Assembly: GCF_000410515.1 (NCBI RefSeq)
Contig: NC_021500.1
Span: 1,488,001 to 1,552,000 of the forward strand
Source: Enterobacter sp. R4-368
GTDB taxonomy: Bacteria; Pseudomonadota; Gammaproteobacteria; Enterobacterales; Enterobacteriaceae
Length of the DNA: 64,000 bases
Reading direction: 5' to 3'
The notes below the pieces were generated by a model. The model was not told the DNA's origin and searched no databases. It saw only the letters and a program-made list of their open reading frames with translations. This document shows, one piece after another, positions 17,529 to 25,406 of the stretch; position 1 is the first letter of the stretch; each line of letters starts with the position of its first letter. The position numbers were made by a program, and so were the translations under genes.

Positions 17529-19742
17529 TCAGAAGTCGTAACTCATTGAGACTTTTACGGTACGCGGATCGCCCTGGTAAATATAGGTGCCGTTGTCTTC
17601 TACGCTGGCCCAGTATTTCTCGTTGGTGACGTTATCCACGCCCACGCGCCAGACCATCTCGTTTTTCTCCGCATTCAGCTGCATACGGTAGCGCAGGCCA
17701 AGATCGAGTGTGGTGTAACTGTCGAGTTTGCGGGTATTGGCGGTGTTTACATATTGCGAGCCGGTATAGTTCACTCGTGCCGTGGCGGTCAGGCCATCGA
17801 CCGGTTTGATGTCATACTCGGCCCCCATCACGCCGTAGAACTTTGCCACACCAATCGGCCGGTTACCCTGATTGATACCATCTTTGGTTTTCGTCAGCTC
17901 CGCATCCAGCCAGGTCGCACTGCCATTCAGACGCAGACCGAGCACCGGCTCCCCAAACAGATTCAACTCCACGCCGCGGTTACGCTGCTCACCATCCAGC
18001 CCGTAAACATTGGTCGTGCTATTAAGAATGCCGGTCGGCTTTTTGATTTCAAACAGCGCCAGCGTACCGCCAATGCGTCCAAAGTCCGTTTTCACGCCGA
18101 TTTCGTTCTGTTTAGAATGCGCAATCCCCACGCTTTGATAGCGATTTTCAGCTGTCTTCGGCGCTACGCCGCCTGGCTGCAACGCTTCGGTATGGTTGGC
18201 GTAGAAAGAGACGACATCCCACGGCTTATAGACCACACCGTACGTCGGCATCCAGCGATCCTGGGTATAACGCGCAGTGGTGGTTTCCGCACCGGTGGCA
18301 TTGCTGTAGTTGCGCACCCATAATTTCTGATGACGCGCGCCCACGGTAAACAGCAGCCGGTCCTCGAATACGCCGAGCGTATCGCTCAGGGTATAACCCT
18401 GCGAGCGGTAGCGCGCGGTTGTCAGCGGGTCACTGTAGTTGCCGCTATGGGTCAAATTGTCCGGCAGCGGGATAGCCGAAGGATCATAAATGTTCACCAC
18501 CGGCAGATTTTTTTGATCGGACTGGGTCCATGCCACGCGATCGCGCTTGATGTTCGCCGAATAACCGACGTTCACTTTATGGGAAACAAAACCGGTATCG
18601 AAGTTACCGCGCAACCCGGCCATGCCGCTCCAGGAGTCGGAAATCCGCACCGTATCCATACGGCTGAAGGTCGCGTCACCGTTTTTATTGAACAGTTTAG
18701 GTGCGCCGTAGGTGCCGTCTTCATGAGCATGTTGGCCGCCGAACGCGCCGTAAGCTGTCCAGTCATCGGTCAGATCGTATTCGGCGCGAGCCAGGCCAAA
18801 TTCGTTCTCAATATCGCTGTGCGCCCAGCGCTGGCTGTAGTTTTTGCGGGTATCCGGCAGCGTCGGAATAAAGTCGACAGCGCTGATATTAACGCCCATT
18901 TCGCCGCCGTGAACCGTTTTGTTCTGGTAACCGAGATCCAGCGACGTGCGCAAGCGCTCGCCACGGTAATCGAGACCAATCGATGCCGCCGTCGTGCGGC
19001 GATGATCATCTTTCACCGCGGCATCCCCTTCACGATGCAGCAAGTTCATGCGCACGCCGAACTGGTTGTTATCACCGTAGCGACGCCCCACATCCAGCGA
19101 ACCGCCGACTTGCGAGCGGGTGGTGTAATCGACGCCCACGCGGGTGAGCGGTGTGTCGTCGGCATGTTTCGGTTCGAGGTTAATCATCCCGCCGACACCC
19201 GAACCCGCAGAACCGTTCATCAGCGCATTCGAACCTTTAAAAATCTCCACGCGCTCCAGCATCTGGGTATCGACAATCTGGCGCGGCACAATGCCCGCCA
19301 GACCGCCCATCAACATGTCGTCACCATCAAGCTGGAAGCCGCGAATACGGTACGTTTCGGCGAAGTTGCCGTAACCCTGCCCAACCTGCACGCCCGCATC
19401 GTTACTGACCACCTCAGCGATGGTTTTCGCTTGTTGATCCAGCACCAGCTTCGAGGTGTAACCGATGACGTTAAACGGCACATCCATCGCTTTTTGCTCG
19501 CCCAGCACGCCAAGGCGGCCGCCATGCGCCACTTGTCCGTCCAGAAACGCGGGCACCAGTTCACTGCCGCCGGGCCTGAAATCACTGCCAGCGGCGGACT
19601 GCACGACCATGGTCTCTTCGTGAGTCGGTTTAACGCTGGCATCAGCAGTCGCCGCCTGTGCGCTATGCGCGGCCGCGCCAATGGTCAGTGCAAGCACGGT
19701 CTTGCGCAAAGGTATTGAATGTTTTTTGCGGTTATTCATCAT
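17529..19742 (-). CDS. TonB-dependent outer-membrane siderophore receptor
   Basis: 737 residues. Signal peptide of about 30 residues ending AHSAQA, a TonB-box-like EETMVV near residue 43, a plug domain near 75-190 (VIGYTSKLVLDQQAKTIAEV, RIRGFQLDGDD, ALMNGSAGSGVGGMINL), then a 22-strand barrel ending in the aromatic SMSYDF. It imports an iron-siderophore across the outer membrane with TonB-ExbBD energy; the plug resembles ferrichrome/coprogen-type (FhuE/FoxA-like) receptors, but the ligand is not certain. It follows the YncE-like lipoprotein gene on the same strand with a terminator-like hairpin between. Fur control is expected from the site upstream of that gene. Confidence 0.9.
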   Translation of the reverse strand: MMNNRKKHSIPLRKTVLALTIGAAAHSAQAATADASVKPTHEETMVVQSAAGSDFRPGGSELVPAFLDGQVAHGGRLGVLGEQKAMDVPFNVIGYTSKLVLDQQAKTIAEVVSNDAGVQVGQGYGNFAETYRIRGFQLDGDDMLMGGLAGIVPRQIVDTQMLERVEIFKGSNALMNGSAGSGVGGMINLEPKHADDTPLTRVGVDYTTRSQVGGSLDVGRRYGDNNQFGVRMNLLHREGDAAVKDDHRRTTAASIGLDYRGERLRTSLDLGYQNKTVHGGEMGVNISAVDFIPTLPDTRKNYSQRWAHSDIENEFGLARAEYDLTDDWTAYGAFGGQHAHEDGTYGAPKLFNKNGDATFSRMDTVRISDSWSGMAGLRGNFDTGFVSHKVNVGYSANIKRDRVAWTQSDQKNLPVVNIYDPSAIPLPDNLTHSGNYSDPLTTARYRSQGYTLSDTLGVFEDRLLFTVGARHQKLWVRNYSNATGAETTTARYTQDRWMPTYGVVYKPWDVVSFYANHTEALQPGGVAPKTAENRYQSVGIAHSKQNEIGVKTDFGRIGGTLALFEIKKPTGILNSTTNVYGLDGEQRNRGVELNLFGEPVLGLRLNGSATWLDAELTKTKDGINQGNRPIGVAKFYGVMGAEYDIKPVDGLTATARVNYTGSQYVNTANTRKLDSYTTLDLGLRYRMQLNAEKNEMVWRVGVDNVTNEKYWASVEDNGTYIYQGDPRTVKVSMSYDF

Positions 19743-19756
19743 CGTTAGCTATTGAA

Positions 19757-19786
19757 ATAAAAAAAGAAATGGCCCGTTTCCAGGCC
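19757..19786 (-). terminator. Intra-operon terminator-like hairpin before the receptor gene
   Basis: On the minus strand a 6-bp stem (GGCCTG / CGGGCC, one G-T pair) closed by a GAAA loop is followed by ATTTCTTTTTTT. It lies between the YncE-like gene and the receptor, so it may attenuate receptor expression. Confidence 0.6.
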
Positions 19787-19793
19787 AGTATCA

Positions 19794-20879
19794 TTACTTG
19801 TTCAGATCGATCCTGACGACACTATCCGGGCCGCTGGTGGAGTGATCTTTGTTGAATGCCTGTTTGACGGTGACAAACAGCGTCTGACCATCGGCGGAAA
19901 GCAGCAGGCTGTTTGGATGCGGCGGCAGATCCCAGCGCTGTTTTACCGCATAGCTGATTGCATCAAGGCTCAGCACGTTGCCGGACTCGCGCTGGGTAAT
20001 ATAGATTTCATGGCGTTTAGCGTTGAATTTCACCGCCAGCGCATCGCCCTCAAGCTGTTTCACAATTTTGCCGCTGTGGATATCCAGCACCAGCGTGGTT
20101 TTGGCTTTTGAATTGTCGGTGACGAACAAGCGGCCGGTAGCCTCATCTTCAGCGATATTCAACAGCAGTGCCGGTTTGTCGCCCAGTGGTTTCCAGCGTT
20201 GCTCAATGCGATTATTGCGCGGATTCACCACCAGGATTTCGCCACCGCCATTCGCCACGTACAAACGTTGCGTCTGCGCAGAGAAGTGCAGACCGGTCAC
20301 CCATTTGCCCGCGTTTTTGATACGCGCCTTTACCTTCAGGGTCTTCGCGTCAACCACCCACACCAGCGCCGGATCGGCAACGGCACCGATATATAAATTG
20401 CCGTTATGCAGCACAATTTCACGCGCGCCGTACGGCTGGCCTTTCTCGTTGCGTTCCGGGAACAGGGTACGGGAAAGTACTTTGCCGGTGCTGGTGTCGA
20501 TGGCGCTCACGCCGCCGTCCAGCGAATTGGTGACATACACGGTTTTGCCATCCGGGGAGATAGCCATGCCAAAGTTTTTCAGATCGGTGTGGGTCGCGCC
20601 GAGGGTTTGTAGTGTTTTCGGATCCAGCTTGTATACCACTCCGCCCTGCACATCTTTAAAGCCTTCCGCGCTGGAAACATACAGTGCATCGCCTTGCGGG
20701 CTGATCGCCATTTCATACAGACCACTCGCCAGTTCGCGTTTCACCACGCTCTCTGGTAACTGCGCCGCCGCAGGTTTTGCTGCCGGTGCCACAGGCTGTG
20801 CGCTGGTGGTGGTATGTGCGCTGCAACCGGCAAGCGCCATCGCCACCAGCAGAGACAGCACGGACGTTTTCATCTTCAT
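19794..20879 (-). CDS. YncE-like beta-propeller lipoprotein
   Basis: About 361 residues. A lipoprotein signal peptide ends in the lipobox LAGC, with Cys at residue 19. Seven propeller-type repeats follow (YVSSAEGF, GMAISPDGKTVYVTNSLDGGVSAIDTSTGKV, LYVANGGGEILVVNP, LFVTDN, IYITQRESGNVLSLD, LLLSADGQTLFVTVKQ). E. coli YncE is a periplasmic seven-bladed propeller encoded beside the TonB-dependent receptor YncD, and the same pairing occurs here in one direction. Its role is unknown, possibly in uptake at the receptor. Unlike E. coli YncE, this one is predicted to be lipid-anchored. The ATG at 20879 has an AAGGA ribosome site; an upstream frame is less likely. Confidence 0.82.
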   Translation of the reverse strand: MKMKTSVLSLLVAMALAGCSAHTTTSAQPVAPAAKPAAAQLPESVVKRELASGLYEMAISPQGDALYVSSAEGFKDVQGGVVYKLDPKTLQTLGATHTDLKNFGMAISPDGKTVYVTNSLDGGVSAIDTSTGKVLSRTLFPERNEKGQPYGAREIVLHNGNLYIGAVADPALVWVVDAKTLKVKARIKNAGKWVTGLHFSAQTQRLYVANGGGEILVVNPRNNRIEQRWKPLGDKPALLLNIAEDEATGRLFVTDNSKAKTTLVLDIHSGKIVKQLEGDALAVKFNAKRHEIYITQRESGNVLSLDAISYAVKQRWDLPPHPNSLLLSADGQTLFVTVKQAFNKDHSTSGPDSVVRIDLNK

Positions 20880-21344
20880 GGGGGATCCTTTACCGTTAAT
20901 GTCATCAGGGCAGACGAGCGCCCACGCCACGCATCCTGTGCGCGATCGTTTGATGAGGGCAGATGCGGCCCGGCGCAGCTCGTCACGGCTTTTCAGTGTT
21001 CCCTGTCAGCCTTCACGCTCACTGTTATTGCGGGGGAAGATCCTTGCTGCGCCCACAAACACCAAAGAGAATGAGAACTATACGCATTCTTGACTTTCAG
21101 GCAAGCACTATCGTTTCACTTCCCTGTCGAGAAAAAAGAGGCGTGTTAAAAAGTGAAAAACGGCGGGTATGAATACGGCGTGAAAGCAGGAACTGACCGG
21201 CAGTACCGGAATTGCGGCATCATCATTCTGCCTGCCGGCAGCGTTTACGCTGCGCCTTCGCAGGCGTTAAGCAAAGGACAAGCGGCAGATGCACTGCATA
21301 AGGCATCGACGGCGAAAACAGCTATTGATAATGGCGGATGTATC
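20880..21344. other. 465-bp intergenic stretch upstream of the YncE-like gene
   Basis: Holds the probable Fur-type site at 21067-21089 and so the promoter region of the YncE-like/receptor pair. The rest shows no convincing gene; short frames here have poor coding character and no recognisable product. Confidence 0.5.
21067..21089. promoter_or_regulatory. Fur-box-like site upstream of YncE-like/receptor genes
   Basis: The segment from 21067 (GAGAATGAGAAC...) matches 12 of 19 positions of the Fur consensus. It contains a near-perfect inverted repeat GAATGAG / CGCATTC with a 7-nt centre. Position upstream of a siderophore-receptor operon supports Fur repression under iron-replete conditions. 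Confidence 0.55.
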
Positions 21345-21731
21345 TTAGTAGCCGCGCAATTTTGATCGTTGCCATGCGCTGTCGATCAGTTCAGCGGCAG
21401 CCTGCACCTGATCGCAAAATGGCGCGCCAAAGGTTTCCATCAGCGCGGCGTGCCGGGTAAGAAACCCCATTCCCTCTTCGTTACCGGCAATGCTCTCCAG
21501 AAACCAGTCGGGCACCTCTTTTTTCAGGCACAGTTCGCACAGCGAGGCGCTAAATTGCGCACGCTGAGCGGCATCGTTTATCCAGGAGGGTTGCTGATTA
21601 TCCATTTCAGCGGCAACCGTCGCCTCGAGCGCACGCTGCGAACGGCTGTAATACTCGCGAATTTTCGCCGAACTCCACGCTTTGCCGAAAAATAGCAGCA
21701 ATATTGGCACTACACACCAGAAGAGGGTCAT
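21345..21731 (-). CDS. Unrecognised protein with one N-terminal membrane segment
   Basis: 128 residues. A single hydrophobic helix at residues 3-15 (LFWCVVPILLLFF) is followed by a soluble, mostly helical region with several Cys (SASLCELCLKKEVPDWFLESIAGNEEG) and a C-terminal QRSKLRGY. Composition and codon use look like a real gene, though no family is recognised. The ATG at 21731 follows an in-frame GTG one codon upstream; the ribosome site is weak. It stands alone between the iron-related genes and the RyhB-like RNA, on the opposite strand to the latter. Confidence 0.6.
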   Translation of the reverse strand: MTLFWCVVPILLLFFGKAWSSAKIREYYSRSQRALEATVAAEMDNQQPSWINDAAQRAQFSASLCELCLKKEVPDWFLESIAGNEEGMGFLTRHAALMETFGAPFCDQVQAAAELIDSAWQRSKLRGY

Positions 21732-21963
21732 CACTTACTCGTTATCTGTTTTAGCCGCAGAGATAGTAATGACAAAACCTGACAAAAGCATTAACAGGGA
21801 TCACTGTTTGACCGGCATCATTAGCAAAAAAGAGACAGTACAAAGCGCTTCCATCGGGCTTATCCACGTCGCCAGAAGGAATGTAATTTTGTTGATGATG
21901 TGAGCTGGCGCGAATTTTTTAAACTCAATGCATTAAGCCGGTGAAGTCGCACAAAATTTGGGG

Positions 21964-21992
21964 TTGACCGCAAAGATGATAAAGATTATCTT
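21964..21992 (+). promoter_or_regulatory. Promoter of the RyhB-like RNA with overlapping Fur box
   Basis: TTGACC (21964-21969), a 17-bp spacer and TATCTT (21987-21992) form a sigma-70 promoter. Overlapping the -10, bases 21977-21991 match the Fur 7-1-7 motif TGATAAT-N-ATTATCA at 13 of the 14 defined-plus-spacer pattern's key positions except two (A for T, T for A). Fur-Fe binding here would block transcription, the arrangement known for ryhB. Confidence 0.75.
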
Positions 21993-21998
21993 TCGCAT

Positions 21999-22096
21999 TA
22001 CCGAATAGTTGAGCAAATCACTCAGGTATTTGGTACGACATTGCTCACATTGCTTCCAGTATTATTTGCCCGCCTGACAAGTGCGGGCTTTTTTTT
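21999..22096 (+). ncRNA. RyhB-type iron-responsive small RNA (second-copy type)
   Basis: Thirty bases at 22035-22064 (ACGACATTGCTCACATTGCT then TCCAGTATTA) match the conserved pairing core of E. coli RyhB exactly as recalled. A 5' hairpin (22000-22034: ACCGAATA pairs with TATTTGGT, inner TTGAG with CTCA) precedes it, and a terminator (GCCCGC / GCGGGC then eight T) ends it at 22096, giving about 98 nt. RyhB uses Hfq to repress iron-using proteins when Fur releases its promoter. The flanking 5' and 3' stems differ from E. coli RyhB and the genes beside it are not those of ryhB, so it may be a paralogue comparable with Salmonella RyhB-2. Start is inferred from the promoter. Confidence 0.88.
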
Positions 22097-22248
22097 ACCG
22101 CCTCTCCGCCCGCCGCCGCAGATATGACTGTGGTTTTGCTTAGGGAGCAATAATCTCCCGTTATTCATCGGCTTACTTAATTGAAATCAAACCGTCACAA
22201 ATCCGCCTTAACCTAAGATTATTCTTATATCGGGATGCTGTTTGAATC

Positions 22249-23457
22249 ATGGATATACCGCTCGCTTCACGACAGCTTAATGCTGGTATCTTGCGCCTTG
22301 CCGTCCCGCACGTGACCCCGGATGCCAATAACGTGCAGGTCATGTCGCTGTTCAATGAACACAAATCGTTAATTGGCCTGCCGGTGCTGGAAAATAACCG
22401 TCCTATTGGCATGATTAACCGGCATATTTTTCTGTCGCAGATGAGCCGTCCGTTTTTCCATGAGCTGTATGACCAGAAAAGCTGCATCGCGTTTATGGAT
22501 AAAAACCCGCTGATCGTCGATGCCGATTGCGGTCTCGAATATTTGTCCGAGCGGGTGATCGAAACTGGCGACAAAGCCGTCACCGAAGGGTTTATCCTCA
22601 CCCAGCAGGGGCAATACATCGGTATTGGTCTGGGCATAGATCTTATCCGCACGGTCTCGGATTTACAGGCCAAGCAGCATCTGCAAATTATGCAAAGCCT
22701 TGAATACGCACGCATTATTCAGGAATCGATGCTGAGCCGCTCGCGTAACACCATTGAAAAAACGCTTGATGACTGGTGCCTGCACTGGCACCCGCGCGAC
22801 TGTGTTGGCGGCGATATCTACGCTTTTCAGCGCGTGGAAAATGGCTGGTTGATGGTGCTGGCGGATTGCACCGGGCATGGCGTTCCCGGCGCGTTTATGA
22901 CTTTTATTTTCTCCTCGGCGCTGGAAAAAGCGCTCAGCCTCGCCCCAGCGAACGCGCCGGAACAACTACTCAGCCTGATTAATCAACATATCAAACAGAC
23001 GCTCAGCCAGGTGCATCCTTCAGCCGATCGCAGCCAGTCCAACGATGGCTGTGACGCCCTTGTTCTGTTTGTCGACACGCAACATGAGCAGGTCAGTTGG
23101 GCGAGCGCGCGCATGCACGCTTTCGTACTCAGCGCGGAAAAAGACAGCGCAACAACGCTTGAAAGCTGCCGCAAAGGTGTGGGTTACACCGACACGCCAG
23201 TGGATTACCAGTGGCAGCGCTACCAGGCTCCATTGCGTCGTGGCGACACGTTCTTGATTGTTTCTGATGGCGCGACCGACCAGCCAGGCGGCCCGCGCAA
23301 TGTAATGTTTGGCAAAAAACGTATTCAGTCACTGTTAGCGCAAAACCGCACGCTGCCAATGCCTGCACTTTCCGACGCCCTGCTCGCGGCGCTGAAAGCC
23401 TGGCAGGGGCAGCAAGCCTCGCGCGATGACATGACGTGGTTTGGTTTTCGCTGGTGA
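22249..23457 (+). CDS. SiaA-like PP2C/SpoIIE-type protein phosphatase with CBS-like sensor
   Basis: 402 residues. The N-terminal ~140 residues look like a pair of CBS-type motifs (SLIGLPVLENNRPIGMINR and AVTEGFILTQQGQYIGIGLG). A short helix leads to a SpoIIE/PP2C-like phosphatase with metal-binding residues intact: GGDIYAF, DCTGHGVPGAFMT, SDGATDQ and RDDMTWFGF. In Pseudomonas, SiaA is membrane-bound and dephosphorylates SiaC; this protein has no membrane segment, so it would sense an intracellular signal. First gene of a four-gene cluster (5 bp to the next, then two short overlaps), clearly one operon. Promoter not obvious. Confidence 0.82.
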   Translation: MDIPLASRQLNAGILRLAVPHVTPDANNVQVMSLFNEHKSLIGLPVLENNRPIGMINRHIFLSQMSRPFFHELYDQKSCIAFMDKNPLIVDADCGLEYLSERVIETGDKAVTEGFILTQQGQYIGIGLGIDLIRTVSDLQAKQHLQIMQSLEYARIIQESMLSRSRNTIEKTLDDWCLHWHPRDCVGGDIYAFQRVENGWLMVLADCTGHGVPGAFMTFIFSSALEKALSLAPANAPEQLLSLINQHIKQTLSQVHPSADRSQSNDGCDALVLFVDTQHEQVSWASARMHAFVLSAEKDSATTLESCRKGVGYTDTPVDYQWQRYQAPLRRGDTFLIVSDGATDQPGGPRNVMFGKKRIQSLLAQNRTLPMPALSDALLAALKAWQGQQASRDDMTWFGFRW

Positions 23458-23462
23458 ACAAC

Positions 23463-24044
23463 ATGCAAATAAACGACCTGCAGGTCAAAGAAGCCGTTCT
23501 GTTACCCCTTTTTACGCTGCAACGGCAAAACGCCGTTGAGCTTTTTTATACGGGCTATTTTTCCCAGCAGCATATTGTTTCGCTGGGTGAAGTCATTCGT
23601 ACATGGCTGGATAAACACGAATCCTCAGCGGTAACGCGCAGAAAGCTGTTCTCGGCTTTTATCGAGATGGGGCAAAACATTGTGCGTTACTCCTCAGATG
23701 ACCGCTATTTATCGACTGAACAGCAAGAGCTGCGCTTCGGTTCGGTCTGCTTTCATATGGATCAAACTCACTATTATCTCGAAACCGCAAACCTGGTGGG
23801 GCCGGAAGCATCTACGTTATTGCAGACAAATCTCGATGTGTTGCGCGGTATGTCGCAGGCGGAGATCCGCGATGCCTGGAAACAGGGGCTGCGCAGTGAA
23901 GCCCCGGCGACCAGTAAAGGCGCGAACATCGGTTTGTTGACCATGGCGCGGGATACCAGCCTGCCGCTGGAATATCGCATTCACCCTCTGGCGGCGGGTT
24001 CGCTGTCCGCCTTTCACTTAAAGGCAACGTTCTGCCATGACTGA
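23463..24044 (+). CDS. SiaB-like protein kinase
   Basis: 193 residues of the SiaB family, GHKL-type kinases. The ATP-binding N box is visible as FIEMGQNIVRYSSD near residues 67-80 and a glycine-containing segment SKGANIGLLTMARD near 160. In P. aeruginosa SiaB phosphorylates a Thr of SiaC and thereby shuts off diguanylate cyclase activation, opposing the phosphatase SiaA. The ATG at 23463 was chosen because it opens right after the siaA-like stop and starts the conserved region. It overlaps the next gene by 8 bp, supporting coupled translation. Confidence 0.82.
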   Translation: MQINDLQVKEAVLLPLFTLQRQNAVELFYTGYFSQQHIVSLGEVIRTWLDKHESSAVTRRKLFSAFIEMGQNIVRYSSDDRYLSTEQQELRFGSVCFHMDQTHYYLETANLVGPEASTLLQTNLDVLRGMSQAEIRDAWKQGLRSEAPATSKGANIGLLTMARDTSLPLEYRIHPLAAGSLSAFHLKATFCHD

Positions 24045-24453
24045 TATGACACTGACGCCGGCTATTGAATTGCCCGCCACCGCCGCGACGCCGGAGGTGA
24101 AATTTGATTTTGCCGCCCAACGCCTGATGCTAAAAGGCGAAGCCTACCCGGAGAATGCCGCCGCGTTTTTCCGCCCGTTGATGGATGCGCTGGAAGGCTG
24201 GTTGCAGAGTGGCCAGCAGACGGACGCCCCACTCCAGCTACATGTGGCGCTGAGCTACTTCAACAGCTCCAGCACCAAGCTGTTATTTACGCTGTTCGAA
24301 AGCCTGAATGATTACGCCCGCGACGGCGCGGTGTGTGAGCTGCACTGGTACTATGACGCGGAAGACGATATCTCCGAGGAGTTTGGCCAGGAGCTACGCA
24401 TCGATTTCCCGTCGCTGACCGTTTTTCTTATCCCGGACATTAACGCATGCTAG
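24037..24453 (+). CDS. SiaC-like partner protein (DUF1987 family)
   Basis: 138 residues. The fold signature EVKFDFAAQRLMLKGEAYPEN near residues 20-40 and the phosphorylation-type segment YFNSSSTK near 74-81 are as in SiaC proteins, where a Thr/Ser in this stretch is the switch residue. Unphosphorylated SiaC binds and activates the diguanylate cyclase SiaD. The C terminus (FGQELRIDFPSLTVFLI) is also typical. It sits between the kinase and cyclase genes with 8-bp and 7-bp overlaps, so stoichiometric expression of kinase, switch protein and cyclase is likely. Confidence 0.82.
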   Translation: MTDMTLTPAIELPATAATPEVKFDFAAQRLMLKGEAYPENAAAFFRPLMDALEGWLQSGQQTDAPLQLHVALSYFNSSSTKLLFTLFESLNDYARDGAVCELHWYYDAEDDISEEFGQELRIDFPSLTVFLIPDINAC

Positions 24454-25214
24454 ATATTAATGAGCTATTCAAGGAGGACTATTCCGTCCTCGAAGATGCT
24501 CGTCTGGCCGCTGCCGACGACAGGCTGACGGCGGATGCCTGCCGTGAAAAATTGTGGGCGGTGGCGAAAAACTACCAGCGCCTGATCCGTGAATCGTATC
24601 GCCTGATTTCGCGCAGTGATCGCGCTGAGCGCGAACTGAATCGCATGAATGAGCAGTTGCAACAGCTGGCGGCGCGCCTTGAATATGAGGCGACGCACGA
24701 CCCGCTGACCGCCGTGTTTAACCGCAGCGCGATCATTAATCACATTAACCAGGGTCTGACCACCGGCCATGTGGCGCTGATCCTGCTCGATATCGATCAT
24801 TTCAAACGCATTAATGATGAGTACGGTCACCCGATGGGCGACCGCGTAATTTGCGCGCTGGTGGCGCGTATTCGCCGCGCCGTGCCGCAAAGCGCGGCGA
24901 TCGGTCGCGTTGGTGGCGAGGAATTCACCATTGTTCTGCCCAAAGCGCGTGTTGAAGAGGCGATGATCACGGCCAGTTATATTCACTCGTCGCTGAACGC
25001 CTCGCCACTGGAAGTGCTCCCCCAGCAACTGGTAACCGCCAGTTTTGGTGTCAGCCTGGGGCATAAAGACAGCGATTTCGAGACGCTGTATAGCACGGCC
25101 GATGCCGCGCTGTATCACGCGAAAAAACGCGGGCGTAACCAGGTGGCGCTGCATGAGGATTTTTTTCGCCCTCAGGTGAAAATGGGGCTTTCATCGGAAA
25201 ATGTTCAGCATTAA
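24447..25214 (+). CDS. SiaD-like GGDEF diguanylate cyclase
   Basis: 255 residues. An N-terminal coiled-coil-like helical stalk covers residues 10-85 (SRSDRAERELNRMNEQLQQL), followed by a GGDEF domain (THDPLTAVFNRSAIINHI, LLDIDHFKRINDEYGHPMGD, and the active-site GGEEF). It makes cyclic di-GMP from two GTP. The usual RxxD inhibitory site is absent: Ala occupies the Asp position and Gln the Arg position. The enzyme may therefore not be product-inhibited and depend on SiaC-type control. No membrane or other sensor domain is present, as in Pseudomonas SiaD. Last gene of the operon; a weak hairpin (CAGGC / GCCTG at about 25279-25293) follows without a good T-run. Confidence 0.87.
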   Translation: MLDINELFKEDYSVLEDARLAAADDRLTADACREKLWAVAKNYQRLIRESYRLISRSDRAERELNRMNEQLQQLAARLEYEATHDPLTAVFNRSAIINHINQGLTTGHVALILLDIDHFKRINDEYGHPMGDRVICALVARIRRAVPQSAAIGRVGGEEFTIVLPKARVEEAMITASYIHSSLNASPLEVLPQQLVTASFGVSLGHKDSDFETLYSTADAALYHAKKRGRNQVALHEDFFRPQVKMGLSSENVQH

Positions 25215-25406
25215 GGGAGCGGGCGTTCGACTACGTTCGGCAGAGTGCAACGATCCGCAGTAACACATGGTGCTTTGCGGCAGGCTTTCTGCCTGTCTTG
25301 CTCTGTTGTAACCGACGCTTACCGGGCCAACTTTCGCGAAAACAGCAACCCGGGCGCGGGCATCGCAGAAAAATGGAGATAACTGAGTCAATTTGCCAGG
25401 GGCTTG

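Noticed and set aside
18330..19718. Long open frame of 462 codons on the plus strand
   Set aside because: Antisense shadow of the TonB-dependent receptor, which has signal peptide, plug and barrel; the antisense product has no recognisable domain.
21153..21365. 70-codon frame after the Fur-like site
   Set aside because: No ribosome site, no recognised similarity, overlaps the end of the opposite-strand gene; coding character is poor.
21682..21903. 73-codon frame upstream of the small RNA
   Set aside because: Overlaps the start of the 21345-21731 gene and has no plausible product.
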